NCBI GenBank assembly: GCA_946403625.1
Contig: CAMJAP010000026.1
Span: forward strand, 1 to 32,235
DNA: 32,235 bases
Reading direction: 5' to 3'
From: an uncultured Lachnospiraceae bacterium
Lineage (GTDB): Bacteria > Bacillota > Clostridia > Lachnospirales > Lachnospiraceae
Part shown: piece after piece, positions 9,216 to 17,087 of the stretch
Position numbering within the stretch: position 1 is the stretch's first letter
Layout of the letters: every line of letters starts with the position of its first letter
Position numbers and translations under genes: made by a program
The notes under the pieces: model-generated
Told to the model about the DNA's origin: nothing
The model's input: the letters and a program-made list of their open reading frames with translations, nothing else
Database searches by the model: none

Positions 9216-9788
9216 TCAACCGTTCTTGGTATTAAACCGGTTCATGGCGGCATCCACGCCGTCCGTCAGTATCATCTCCACCGCATCGGCCGCGCGGTCA
9301 AAGGCTTCGTCCAGGATCTTGGCATCCACTTCGTCCGGATGGCCCAGCACATAATCCGCCAAATCCCATCCCTTGGGCTTTTCGCCGATGCCTACCCGTA
9401 CGCGCGGGAACACATCCCCGCCCAGCAGCTGGATGATGTTCTTGATCCCGTTATGCCCGCCGGCACTGCCCTTCGGCCGCACCCGCAGCTGTCCCGGCGG
9501 CAGGCTGATATCGTCATAGATCACGATCAGTTCCGTCTCCGGATCGGCCTTGAAATAGTCCACCAGTGCCCGTACGCTTTCGCCGCTCAGATTCATAAAG
9601 GTCTGCGGTTCTGCCAGGATCACCTTTTGTCCCGCGATCATGCCTTTGCCGTAGACGGCTTTGAGCTTTTCCTCCGAAGCCGCGATCCGATGCCGCTCTG
9701 CCAGACGCTCGATCACGGCAAAGCCCATATTATGTCTTGTTCCGGCGTATTTTTTTCCCGGATTTCCCAGTCCTACGATGATATACAT
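9216..9788 (-). CDS. pth: Peptidyl-tRNA hydrolase
   Basis: This 190-residue Pth releases peptides from peptidyl-tRNA that has dropped off the ribosome. The N-terminus VGLGNPGKKYAGTRHNMGF holds the conserved Asn and the catalytic His. YDDISLPPGQLRVRPKGSAGGHNG carries the conserved Asp and the second Asn/His region. Length matches the family. The ATG at 9788 has only a poor ribosome site (purine stretch GAAAAAG close to the start), so translation may be modest or rely on upstream context. mfd follows after 4 nt. Confidence 0.96.
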   Translation of the reverse strand: MYIIVGLGNPGKKYAGTRHNMGFAVIERLAERHRIAASEEKLKAVYGKGMIAGQKVILAEPQTFMNLSGESVRALVDYFKADPETELIVIYDDISLPPGQLRVRPKGSAGGHNGIKNIIQLLGGDVFPRVRVGIGEKPKGWDLADYVLGHPDEVDAKILDEAFDRAADAVEMILTDGVDAAMNRFNTKNG

Positions 9789-9904
9789 ACTTTTTCACAC
9801 AACACTTTCTGTCCGGAATGCGCTGCACCCCGGACTGCATAAATTCCTATAGTGAACTGATTATAACATACCCCGTCCCTGTTGTGCAAAGCCTTTTATC
9901 GCAA

Positions 9905-9941
9905 ACAAAAACAGGACCTGTCATTCATCAACAAGTCCTGT
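9905..9941 (-). terminator. Terminator after spoVG
   Basis: On the minus strand a 7-bp stem (ACAGGAC at 9935-9941, GTCCTGT at 9911-9917, written 5' to 3' on that strand) with a 17-nt loop is followed by TTTTTGTTTG. It lies 29 nt past the spoVG stop and before pth. The loop is long, so termination may be partial, leaving pth with its own or read-through transcription. Confidence 0.5.
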
Positions 9942-9969
9942 CGTCAACCATACCCCCTGAATTGGTTGT

Positions 9970-10230
9970 TCAATTGTCTGACATCTGCTCGAACGTCTTG
10001 AGGATCCTACTCTGCAATTCTTCGCGTGTCTCCGAGTTGATCGGATGAACGATATCCTTGTAGGTACCATCCTGTGCCTTTCGGCTGGGCATTGCAATGA
10101 ACAGACCGTGGTCGCCTTCGATTACCTTGATGTCGTGGATCACAAAGCAGTCTTCAATCGTGACGGAAACAACAGCCTTCAGCTTGCCCTCTTTGTCCAC
10201 TTTACGGACACGTACATCTGTGATGGTCAT
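9970..10230 (-). CDS. spoVG: SpoVG family RNA/DNA-binding regulator
   Basis: This 86-residue protein begins [20 protein letters not shown] and includes [11 protein letters not shown] and FIAMPSRK, the hallmark SpoVG strands. SpoVG binds nucleic acid and affects septation, sporulation and surface or capsule genes in Firmicutes. I chose the ATG at 10230 because AGGAAAGGAGTT lies directly in front of it; ten extra codons upstream are open but have no ribosome site. It sits between glgD and pth. In Bacillus the order is spoVG-glmU-prs-ctc-pth-mfd, so part of that neighbourhood is conserved. Confidence 0.95.
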   Translation of the reverse strand: MTITDVRVRKVDKEGKLKAVVSVTIEDCFVIHDIKVIEGDHGLFIAMPSRKAQDGTYKDIVHPINSETREELQSRILKTFEQMSDN

Positions 10231-10265
10231 GCTGTGAACTCCTTTCCTCATTGAATACAACTGCT

Positions 10266-10294
10266 ACCGTATCGCCAAGTTGTCAATTCGTCAA
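10266..10294 (-). promoter_or_regulatory. Possible sigma-A promoter for spoVG
   Basis: On the minus strand TTGACG (10289-10294) and TACGGT (10266-10271) are 17 nt apart, about 30 nt ahead of the spoVG ribosome site. Two further TTGAC-type hexamers overlap nearby (TTGACT and TTGACA), so the -35 choice is uncertain. I did not find a clear sigma-H promoter of the kind that drives spoVG in Bacillus. Confidence 0.35.
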
Positions 10295-10317
10295 AGAGTC
10301 AAAGATACAATGTATTC

Positions 10318-10360
10318 AGTTGCTTAGGGCTACCTTCTCTGTTACACGATATAAGCAACT
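10318..10360. repeat. Inverted repeat between glgD and spoVG
   Basis: AGTTGCTTA (10318-10326) and TAAGCAACT (10352-10360) are perfect 9-bp arms 25 nt apart, lying 25 nt past the glgD stop. It has no U-tract, so it is not an obvious terminator. It could be an RNA processing or stability hairpin between glgD and spoVG. Confidence 0.45.
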
Positions 10361-10384
10361 TCATCCTTATTACGTGCCATCACA

Positions 10385-11509
10385 TTATATCACATACCGT
10401 TCGTTTTTCTCAACAACAATTTTTATGCCGTCCTCACCCTTATGCGATGAGTTGGCACGGATTGTGCCGCGTGCTTCCACGATACAATTTTCAATGTATG
10501 TGTTATCCCCGATATACACATCATTCAAAATGATGGAATTCTTTATAGTGCAATTGTTCCCCACAAATACCTTCTTGAAAATGACGGAGTTTTCAACCGT
10601 TCCGTTGATGATGCTTCCGCTGGCCACCAAGCTGTTCTTCACGCTAACCCCCACATTGTACTTGGCAGGCGGCAGATCATCTACTTTGGAGTAAATATCC
10701 GGATACGTCTTGAAGAAGAAGTTACGGATCTCCGGATTCAGGAAATCCATATTCGTCTGATAGTAATCTTCAATCGTCGAGATATTCTTCCAGTAATCAG
10801 TCATCTTGTACGCATAGATGCGTTTGATGTCCTTGTAACGGATCAGGATGTCGTTTACGAAATCGTAACGGTTTTCCTGGGATGCCTTTTCGATCATTTC
10901 CACCAACTGGCGTCTGCGGATGATGTAGATACCGCAGGAGATCGTGTTGGACATTGCCTTCACCGGCTTTTCCTCAAACTCGGTGATACGTCCGTCCATA
11001 TCCGTCTTGACACAACCGAAACGCTCCACATTCACGTTGTTGCCCACTTCCTTGCAGACAACGGTGATATCCGCTTTCTTCTCGATGTGGTACTCCAGAA
11101 TCTTGTTGTAATCCATCTTGTACACACAGTCACCGGATGCGATCACCACATACGGCTCGTGGCTGTCCTTGATGAAATCCAGGTTCTGCGCGATGGAATC
11201 TGCGGTACCGCGATACCAGTCGGAGTTGTCCAGCGTACGGGTCGGCGTAAATACATACATACCGCCCTGCTTACGGCCGAAGTCCCACCACTTGGAAGAA
11301 CTCAGGTGCTCGTTTAAGCTTCTTGCATTGTCCTGTGTGAGGACCGCTACTTTCTGAATATGGGAGTTCGTCATATTGCTCAGGGCAAAATCGATACTCC
11401 GATAACTGCCTGCTACGGGCATTGCAGCTACAGCACGACGGGAAGCAAGTTCTCCCATCCGGCTGTTCTTCATGCCGCCGCCGGCCAAAATGATACCCAT
11501 TGCTCTCAT
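10385..11509 (-). CDS. glgD: ADP-glucose pyrophosphorylase subunit GlgD
   Basis: This 374-residue protein is the second, mainly regulatory subunit of the Firmicute GlgC/GlgD ADP-glucose pyrophosphorylase, which makes ADP-glucose for glycogen. It has the nucleotidyltransferase fold with a degenerate N-terminal motif ([18 protein letters not shown] in place of the canonical GGxGxRLxxLTxxR), which fits weak catalysis. The C-terminal left-handed beta-helix shows hexapeptide-type repeats ([20 protein letters not shown]). The start at 11509 overlaps the glgC stop by ATGA and has AAGGAGGGG before it. An alternative start nine bases downstream would give MGIILAGG. Confidence 0.93.
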   Translation of the reverse strand: MRAMGIILAGGGMKNSRMGELASRRAVAAMPVAGSYRSIDFALSNMTNSHIQKVAVLTQDNARSLNEHLSSSKWWDFGRKQGGMYVFTPTRTLDNSDWYRGTADSIAQNLDFIKDSHEPYVVIASGDCVYKMDYNKILEYHIEKKADITVVCKEVGNNVNVERFGCVKTDMDGRITEFEEKPVKAMSNTISCGIYIIRRRQLVEMIEKASQENRYDFVNDILIRYKDIKRIYAYKMTDYWKNISTIEDYYQTNMDFLNPEIRNFFFKTYPDIYSKVDDLPPAKYNVGVSVKNSLVASGSIINGTVENSVIFKKVFVGNNCTIKNSIILNDVYIGDNTYIENCIVEARGTIRANSSHKGEDGIKIVVEKNERYVI

Positions 11510-12780
11510 GCTTTATTCCCCTCCTTGATCAGAGATTTTCCGCTGGCAAGCGTCTTGTTCGGATAATCCTCCGCCACGGTCTCACCGAAGATCACGACAT
11601 TCTTTCCGATCGTCACATCTGCCGGTACCACGGTATGCTCTCCGATGCATACCAGACCGTGGTTATAAATATGAGGGTCTGTCTCATTATCAACTTCATC
11701 ACCGATACCGGTCTTTACACCGTTCTTGATGACGGTATTTTCCGCGATGATCGTCTTGTTGATCTCGCAGTTTTCGCCGATCACGGTATCGTTCATAATG
11801 ATGGAATCCCGGATCACGCTGCCCTTGCCGATCTCGACGTTGCATCCGATGATGGAGGAATAAACCTCGCCGTATACCGATGCGCCCTCACCGATCAGGC
11901 TGCGCTCTACCTTGCTGTCTGCCGAGATGTACTGCGGTGTCAGCGCATCCGACTTGGTGTAGATCTTCCAATACTCTTCATAGAGGTTGAATTCCGGAAC
12001 GATATCGATCAGCTCCATATTGGCTTCCCAATAGGAATTGAGCGTTCCTACATCCTTCCAGTATCCGTTGTACTCGTAAGCATAGATCGGAGACTGGTTC
12101 TGGTGGCAGTACGGAATGACATGCTTACCGAAATCCAGTGCCGGCTGGTCTGCCTTGGCGATCAGCGCTTCCTTCAGGGTCTTCCAGTTGAAGATGTAGA
12201 TACCCATGGATGCCAGATTGGAACGCGGATGCTCCGGCTTTTCTTCAAAGTCGGTGATCTTGCGGTTCTCATCCGTGATCACGATTCCGAAACGCTTTGC
12301 CTCTTCCAGAGGAACCGGCATAACGGCGATCGTTACTTCCGCTCCGTTTGCTTTATGGAAATCGAGCATGACCTCGTAATCCATCTTATAAATGTGGTCA
12401 CCGGAAAGGATCAACACGTAGTCCGGATTGAAGCTTTCCATATAATCCAGGTTCTGATAGATCGCGTTGGCCGTACCGGTATACCATTCCGTATTGGTAG
12501 ATTTTTCATACGGAGGAAGTACCGTCACACCGCCGACATTTCGATCCAGATCCCAGGGAATACCGATACCGATGTGCGTATTCAAACGTAACGGCTGGTA
12601 CTGTGTCAGTACGCCGACCGTATCTACGCCGGAATCGATGCAGTTACTGAGCGGAAAGTCGATGATACGATACTTGCCGCCGAAAGAAACTGCAGGCTTT
12701 GCAACCTTGCGGGTCAGAACGCCCAAACGACTTCCCTGACCTCCTGCCAAAAGCATGGCTATCATTTCTTTCTTTACCAT
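11506..12780 (-). CDS. glgC: Glucose-1-phosphate adenylyltransferase GlgC
   Basis: GlgC joins glucose 1-phosphate and ATP into ADP-glucose, the first committed step of bacterial glycogen synthesis. The 424-residue form starts [20 protein letters not shown] at 12780, with AGAGGTG 6 nt ahead; the reading frame is open upstream to 12906 but that part is not protein-like. The motif [19 protein letters not shown], the catalytic region [13 protein letters not shown]-like ([14 protein letters not shown]) and [11 protein letters not shown] are intact. A C-terminal beta-helix carries hexapeptide repeats. It is coupled to glgD by a 4-nt overlap. glgA, glgB and glgP are not in the window. Confidence 0.95.
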   Translation of the reverse strand: MVKKEMIAMLLAGGQGSRLGVLTRKVAKPAVSFGGKYRIIDFPLSNCIDSGVDTVGVLTQYQPLRLNTHIGIGIPWDLDRNVGGVTVLPPYEKSTNTEWYTGTANAIYQNLDYMESFNPDYVLILSGDHIYKMDYEVMLDFHKANGAEVTIAVMPVPLEEAKRFGIVITDENRKITDFEEKPEHPRSNLASMGIYIFNWKTLKEALIAKADQPALDFGKHVIPYCHQNQSPIYAYEYNGYWKDVGTLNSYWEANMELIDIVPEFNLYEEYWKIYTKSDALTPQYISADSKVERSLIGEGASVYGEVYSSIIGCNVEIGKGSVIRDSIIMNDTVIGENCEINKTIIAENTVIKNGVKTGIGDEVDNETDPHIYNHGLVCIGEHTVVPADVTIGKNVVIFGETVAEDYPNKTLASGKSLIKEGNKA

Positions 12781-12855
12781 GAAATCACCTCTATGCTTGT
12801 ATTTTTTGTATCCCCCGGCCATCCATAGCCTTCGCGCCCTTCCGGGCCCCCTCAT

Positions 12856-12874
12856 CACCCATGTGGGATGGGTG
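12856..12874. repeat. Hairpin in the glgC leader
   Basis: CACCCAT, loop GTGGG, ATGGGTG forms a 7-bp perfect hairpin between the likely glgC start of transcription and the gene. The sequence around it (12827-12860) is rich in CCTTC/GGGCC and CCTCATC words that recall the dispersed repeat near suf, perhaps an old decayed copy. There is no sign of a known riboswitch. Confidence 0.4.
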
Positions 12875-12894
12875 TCGCTCACGCGTCTTTGTGT

Positions 12895-12903
12895 ATTATA
12901 ACA
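12895..12903 (-). promoter_or_regulatory. Extended -10 promoter for glgCD
   Basis: The minus strand reads TGTTATAAT here, a perfect extended -10 (TGnTATAAT). No good -35 lies 17 nt away (CCCACA), as is usual for extended -10 promoters. It is about 115 nt ahead of the glgC start. The divergent murC promoter starts about 145 bp further right. Confidence 0.6.
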
Positions 12904-13028
12904 CAATTTTTCTGTTTTGTGGGACTATTTTTATAAATATTTTCACAAAAAGTATTTCTCTTTGTTGTATTTTTTACCAAAACAGCGTCATGCATAGCCC
13001 TATTTTTTTGTAAGTGTCAGACAAATCC

Positions 13029-13045
13029 CGTTTCAAAAAGAAACG
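13029..13045. promoter_or_regulatory. Palindrome next to the murC promoter
   Basis: CGTTTC-AAAAA-GAAACG is a perfect 6-bp inverted repeat that ends one base before the -35 hexamer of the murC promoter. The position suits an activator or repressor site. The rest of the 12,904-13,028 gap is AT-rich without assignable features. Confidence 0.35.
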
Positions 13046-13046
13046 A

Positions 13047-13074
13047 TTGTATTTTCCGTTGCGTTCGCTATAAT
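13047..13074 (+). promoter_or_regulatory. Sigma-A promoter for murC
   Basis: TTGTAT (13047-13052), 16-nt spacer, TATAAT (13069-13074). The -10 is perfect. The leader to the murC ATG is about 100 nt. Confidence 0.6.
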
Positions 13075-13182
13075 AGAAGAGAATCATGATGTTTACATAA
13101 CATCCCCCGTTGCAGGGGAAAACATACAAAAATACTCAGAACGAGACTTTATCACGAGACTACAGCAAAGGAGATCACTTCC

Positions 13183-14559
13183 ATGTATCAGATTGATTTT
13201 CAAAAACCGATTCATGTACATTTCATCGGCATCGGCGGCATCAGCATGAGCGGCCTGGCCGAGATCCTGCTTTCCAAACATTTCCCGGTTTCCGGTTCCG
13301 ATTCCAAAGCCAGCGACCTGACCAGACATCTGAGCGCCCTCGGCGCCAATGTCTACATCGGACAGAGTGCCGGTAACCTGACGGATGATATCGACCTGGT
13401 GGTATACACGGCCGCCATCTCCAAAGAGAATCCCGAGTGGAATGCGGCTCTGGAGCGCGGTATCCCGATGCTCACCCGGGCACAGCTGCTGGGCCAGTTG
13501 ATGAAAAACTATCTGATCCCGATCAACATTGCCGGAACCCACGGCAAGACCACGACCACCTCTATGGTTTCCGAGATCCTGATCCACGCCGGCTGCGATC
13601 CCACCCTTTCTCTGGGCGGTATCTTAAAAAGCATCGGCGGCAACCTGCGCATCGGACATTCCGACTATTTCGTTGCGGAAGCCTGCGAATATACAAACAG
13701 CTATCATTCGTTCTTTCCGCGTATCAGCCTGATCCTTAATATAGAAGAAGACCATCTGGACTTTTTCCGGGACATCAACGAGATCCGTGCATCCTTCCGT
13801 ACCTTTATGGAACTGCTGCCGGCAGACGGTGCCCTCATCATCAACGGTATGATCGACGATGTGGACAAACTGACCGCCGACCTGCCCTGCCCGGTGATCA
13901 CCTACGGCGATGCCCCGCTGTACGATTACTATCCGACGGATATCACCTTTGACGAAATGGGGCGCGGAAACTACACGCTGCATCACGGCGAGGAAAGCTA
14001 TCCGGTGAAGCTGGGCGTGGTCGGCATTCACAATGTCTACAACTCTCTCGCCGCCATCGCTCTGGCCGAGTATCTGGGCATTGCCAGAGAGCATATCCTG
14101 GCAGCTCTGGAAGCCTTTACCGGTACGGATCGCCGCTTTGAAAAGAAAGGCGAGATCGGCGGTGTCACGATCCTGGATGATTACGCACACCACCCGACCG
14201 AGATCCGTGCAACGCTGAATGCCGCAAAGAACTATCCGCACAAGAAACTCTGGTGCGTGTTCCAGCCGCATACCTACACCCGTACCAAAGCCTTCTTGGA
14301 TGACTTTGCCGATGCCCTGACGCTCGCCGATGCTGTGATCCTCACGGATATCTACGCCGCAAGAGAACAGAATACCGTGGGCGTCACCTCCCGCGATCTG
14401 CTGGCAAAGCTGCAGGCCAAAGGAAAAGAAACGCATTATTTCTCCTATTTTGACGACATAGAGAACTTCTTATTGCTGAATGCACAGCCCGGTGATGTCG
14501 TACTCACCATGGGTGCCGGCGATGTTGTACAGATTGGTGAACACCTTCTCGGGAAATAG
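13183..14559 (+). CDS. murC: UDP-N-acetylmuramate--L-alanine ligase
   Basis: MurC adds L-alanine to UDP-N-acetylmuramic acid using ATP, starting the peptide stem of peptidoglycan in the cytosol. The 458-residue protein has the N-terminal Rossmann mark FIGIGGISMSGLAEIL. The ATP loop GTHGKTTTT lies at 118-126, EACEY and LNIEEDHLDFF in the central domain, and DDYAHHPTEIRATLNAA, the conserved C-terminal Mur-ligase motif. AAAGGAGAT lies 9 nt before the ATG. It stands alone, read away from glgC, with the replication pair next on the same strand. Confidence 0.97.
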   Translation: MYQIDFQKPIHVHFIGIGGISMSGLAEILLSKHFPVSGSDSKASDLTRHLSALGANVYIGQSAGNLTDDIDLVVYTAAISKENPEWNAALERGIPMLTRAQLLGQLMKNYLIPINIAGTHGKTTTTSMVSEILIHAGCDPTLSLGGILKSIGGNLRIGHSDYFVAEACEYTNSYHSFFPRISLILNIEEDHLDFFRDINEIRASFRTFMELLPADGALIINGMIDDVDKLTADLPCPVITYGDAPLYDYYPTDITFDEMGRGNYTLHHGEESYPVKLGVVGIHNVYNSLAAIALAEYLGIAREHILAALEAFTGTDRRFEKKGEIGGVTILDDYAHHPTEIRATLNAAKNYPHKKLWCVFQPHTYTRTKAFLDDFADALTLADAVILTDIYAAREQNTVGVTSRDLLAKLQAKGKETHYFSYFDDIENFLLLNAQPGDVVLTMGAGDVVQIGEHLLGK

Positions 14560-14631
14560 ACTTTTTCTTCCCCCTATTTGCCGGAGAAGTCCGACAGATC
14601 AAGGCTCATTTGGGGGCAGAAAAAAAACTTT

Positions 14632-14649
14632 TCAACAAAATATTGTTGA
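14632..14649. repeat. Small inverted repeat after murC
   Basis: TCAACAA-AATA-TTGTTGA is a perfect 7-bp inverted repeat in an AT-rich tract about 70 nt past murC. It is followed by TTACTTTTCTTGATTTT, so it could act as a weak terminator for murC, or be part of the DnaA-box region just downstream. Confidence 0.35.
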
Positions 14650-14693
14650 TTACTTTTCTTGATTTTACGCGGATTTCGGGTCCTAAATCCTAC

Positions 14694-14749
14694 TTGTCCA
14701 CATTATCCACAAGCCCGCAAACGCCCATTGTATATGGGCTTGTGGATAG
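14694..14749 (+). promoter_or_regulatory. DnaA box cluster ahead of dnaD-dnaC
   Basis: Two DnaA-type 9-mers lie back to back, TTGTCCACA (14694-14702) and the perfect consensus TTATCCACA (14703-14711). A third in reverse orientation, TGTGGATAG (14741-14749; reverse CTATCCACA), matches at 8 of 9. The cluster ends 7 bp before the -35 of the promoter for the primosome gene pair. DnaA is the initiator that also acts as a transcription factor at such boxes. I infer DnaA control of dnaD-dnaC; a replication-origin role is less likely because no dnaA or dnaN is nearby. Confidence 0.7.
14704..14748. repeat. 13-bp inverted repeat with a nested rival hairpin
   Basis: TATCCACAAGCCC (14704-14716) and GGGCTTGTGGATA (14736-14748) are perfect 13-bp arms. 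Within the 19-nt loop, GCCCAT (14723-14728) can instead pair with ATGGGC (14734-14739), which uses part of the right arm, so two structures exclude each other. The outer arms coincide with the two inward-facing DnaA boxes. Confidence 0.65.
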
Positions 14750-14756
14750 TGATCTA

Positions 14757-14784
14757 TTGATTTTCACGGTCCAAGTGTTATACT
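14757..14784 (+). promoter_or_regulatory. Promoter for dnaD-dnaC
   Basis: TTGATT (14757-14762), 16-nt spacer ending TGT, TATACT (14779-14784), giving an extended -10 as well as a fair -35. It lies between the DnaA boxes and the dnaD-like gene, leaving a leader of about 45-50 nt. Confidence 0.65.
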
Positions 14785-14838
14785 TTTTCATGCAAATCCC
14801 AAAGAAAAAAAAATACGAAAAACGGAAGTAAATTACAA

Positions 14839-16005
14839 ATGTTGCCTATTGACTTAACACTGGACGGAAGTACCGGAGTCACTCTCCTGTCCAACATCTT
14901 TATCGATCATTATATGAAGGATGCCAACGATGTGCAGATCAAGGTATACCTGTATCTTCTCAGGACCGTTTCCGCAGGTCGCGCCGCCGATCTCAATACA
15001 CTCGCCGATTTTTTGAATTGTTCCGAACGTGATATCATCCGCGCCCTGCGTTATTGGGCGAATCAGGGCGTTTTGTCGTTAAGTTACGACCAGGCGCTCA
15101 TGGTCAGCGGAAATGATTTTTATGAGGGCCGTCTGTCCGGCATCCGTCTGCAGAATCTGCACCAGCCGGCAGTCATGTCTTCCAACGGCAGCTCCAACGG
15201 ATTTTCCAATGGTTTTTCCACGATCCCCGTTTCGACGGCTGCCCCTGTCGATAACCGTGCAAACACTACGGCTCCGGCACATCCGCAGTCCTTTGCGTCT
15301 GCCGTATCCCTGCCGGATCCCGCAACCTGCAAAGCATCCTATACCATGGATGATCTGAAAGCATTCAAGTCCAAACCGGACAATATGTTTCTTTTGACTG
15401 CCGCACAGCAGTACCTGGGCGCACCTTTGAGTGAGCCGCAGTTCCGCTCCCTTCTGTTCCTTTCCGACGGACTGGGATTTTCCGCGGAATTGACCGATTA
15501 TCTGCTGCAGTACTGCATCGGCAACAAGCAGAAGAGTTTTCATTATATTGAAGCAACCGCCCTGGCCTGGGCAGAACAGGGCATCACCACCGTGGAAGAT
15601 GCCAAGGCCAAAACGCATCCGAAGGACGACCGCGAAAGTGCCGCCATTATGACCTGGCTGGGCCGCACCGGTACTCCCGCTCCCGAGGAAGCACGACTGA
15701 TCCATCGCTGGCTGCGCATCTACGCCTGCCCGATGCCGCTCATTGAAGAAGCCTGCCGTCGCGCGGTACTTGCCGTATCGACCAACCGCTTCTCCTATAC
15801 CGAAAAGATCCTGAAGAGCTGGCACGATCAGGGACTGATGACACTGGAGGCGGTAAACGCTGCCGATGAAGCTTTCCGACAGGCTACCCGCCCGCAGGTT
15901 TCTGCCGCAAAAGGACAGAATTCCGGCAAGCACAGTTCCTATGCCAATATGAAGCAGCACGATTATGACTTTGATGAGCTGACCAAAACGCTGATCAACA
16001 ATTAA
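14839..16005 (+). CDS. DnaD/DnaB-type primosome protein
   Basis: DnaD and DnaB of Firmicutes remodel DNA at origins and stalled forks so that the helicase can be loaded. This 388-residue protein has an N-terminal winged-helix part (about residues 20-90; TLADFLNCSERDIIRALRYW). A Ser/Asn/Gly-rich linker follows with a short SNG repeat (DNA 15178-15219). Two DnaD C-terminal-type domains are in tandem: one at about 185-255 (YLGAPLSEPQFRSLLFL, then YIEATALAWAEQGI), one at about 270-345 (WLGRTGTPAPEEARLIHRWL, then FSYTEKILKSWHDQGLMT). The ribosome site is weak (GGAAG 11 nt ahead). The downstream loader gene starts 10 nt later, so they are an operon. Which Bacillus protein it equals (DnaD or DnaB) cannot be settled by eye. 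Confidence 0.85.
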   Translation: MLPIDLTLDGSTGVTLLSNIFIDHYMKDANDVQIKVYLYLLRTVSAGRAADLNTLADFLNCSERDIIRALRYWANQGVLSLSYDQALMVSGNDFYEGRLSGIRLQNLHQPAVMSSNGSSNGFSNGFSTIPVSTAAPVDNRANTTAPAHPQSFASAVSLPDPATCKASYTMDDLKAFKSKPDNMFLLTAAQQYLGAPLSEPQFRSLLFLSDGLGFSAELTDYLLQYCIGNKQKSFHYIEATALAWAEQGITTVEDAKAKTHPKDDRESAAIMTWLGRTGTPAPEEARLIHRWLRIYACPMPLIEEACRRAVLAVSTNRFSYTEKILKSWHDQGLMTLEAVNAADEAFRQATRPQVSAAKGQNSGKHSSYANMKQHDYDFDELTKTLINN

Positions 16006-16015
16006 AGGAGCAGTT

Positions 16016-17002
16016 ATGTCCCTGACCAACGAACAGTTTCAAAAGATCAGCCGTATCTACGAAGAACGGCGCTTAAATAATGATTATCAACTGATGCAGC
16101 GCAAGGAAGAGATCTATCAAAAGATCCCTTCCTATCGTGCTTTGGACCGGCAGATCGCCGATCTTTCCATGGAATGCAGCCGCGCCCTGATCGAAGGTGC
16201 AAGCGATATGGATCCGGCAGCACGCCTGGCCGCTCTCCGCTCCCGCATTCTGGATCTGCGACTGGAGAAGAAAAAACTGCTGGAGGAAAACGGCTATCCG
16301 CGGGATTATCTGGAGCCCTCTTTCGTCTGCAGCAAATGCCGCGACACCGGCTTTATCGAAGGTGAAAAATGCAGCTGTTTCAAACAGTACGAGATCTCCT
16401 ATCTGTATGCATCTTCCAATCTGCATGAAATTCTGGAGAAGAACAACTTTTCCCTGCTTTCCAGACATTACTATACTTCCGAAGAATCCCTGGAGCATTT
16501 TGACAAGGCGGTGGAGAACTGCCGCAAGTTCATCGATCAGTTCGGGCAGGACTATCGCAATATGATGTTTTACGGCACGGTGGGCACCGGCAAATCTTTC
16601 TTAAGCGGCTGTATCGCAAAAGAACTGCTGGACCGCGGCACTTCCATTCTCTATTTCAGCGCCGTGCAATTGTTCCAGTCTCTGTTAAATGCTTCCTACA
16701 ACACCGACAAATCCGAACTGAACCGTCTGTATGATACGCTCTTCTCTTCCGATCTGCTGATCATCGACGACCTGGGAAGCGAGCACGTTACGGACTATAC
16801 CAGATCCCAGCTGTTCCAGATCCTGAACGAGCGAGCCCTGCGACAAAAACCGTTCCTGCTCTCCACCAATCTGGATCTGCAGGAGCTGCGCGAAGTCTAC
16901 TACGACCGCATTTTTTCACGGCTGATCGACAACAGTTACATCTGCCGTCTGACCGGTCCGGACATCCGAATGAAAAAAAAGATTGAAAATGATCATAAAT
17001 AG
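16016..17002 (+). CDS. Replicative helicase loader, DnaC/DnaI family
   Basis: This 328-residue AAA+ ATPase probably loads the replicative helicase DnaB/DnaC onto DNA with its DnaD-like partner. A helical N-terminal part is followed by a zinc-type cluster with Cys105, Cys108, Cys119 and Cys121 (VCSKCRDTGF, then KCSCF). The AAA+ core has Walker A GTVGTGKS (187-194), Walker B LLIIDDLGSE (247-256), and a sensor region LLSTNLDLQEL. AAAGGAG sits in the 10-nt gap after the dnaD-like stop. Length and cysteine pattern fit DnaI/DnaC-like loaders rather than IstB of insertion sequences, which lacks the long N-terminus. Confidence 0.88.
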   Translation: MSLTNEQFQKISRIYEERRLNNDYQLMQRKEEIYQKIPSYRALDRQIADLSMECSRALIEGASDMDPAARLAALRSRILDLRLEKKKLLEENGYPRDYLEPSFVCSKCRDTGFIEGEKCSCFKQYEISYLYASSNLHEILEKNNFSLLSRHYYTSEESLEHFDKAVENCRKFIDQFGQDYRNMMFYGTVGTGKSFLSGCIAKELLDRGTSILYFSAVQLFQSLLNASYNTDKSELNRLYDTLFSSDLLIIDDLGSEHVTDYTRSQLFQILNERALRQKPFLLSTNLDLQELREVYYDRIFSRLIDNSYICRLTGPDIRMKKKIENDHK

Positions 17003-17087
17003 TTATATAGTATTAAACGCTCTTGGTTTGTTTCATTTAACGAACTCAAAGGATAAGCTTCAAATAAGAAAGGTAGGTATTTAACAC

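Noticed and set aside
12781-12906. Longer GlgC starting upstream of 12780
   Set aside because: The extra residues are not GlgC-like, run through the promoter and leader hairpin, and lack a ribosome site; the ATG at 12780 has one.
14560-14838. Chromosomal replication origin
   Set aside because: DnaA boxes and an AT-rich tract are present, but dnaA, dnaN, rpmH or gidA are not adjacent and boxes are few; promoter control fits better. Kept only as an alternative.
16016-17002. IstB-type helper of an insertion sequence
   Set aside because: It has the long N-terminus and cysteine cluster of helicase loaders, partners a DnaD-like gene, and has no transposase nearby.
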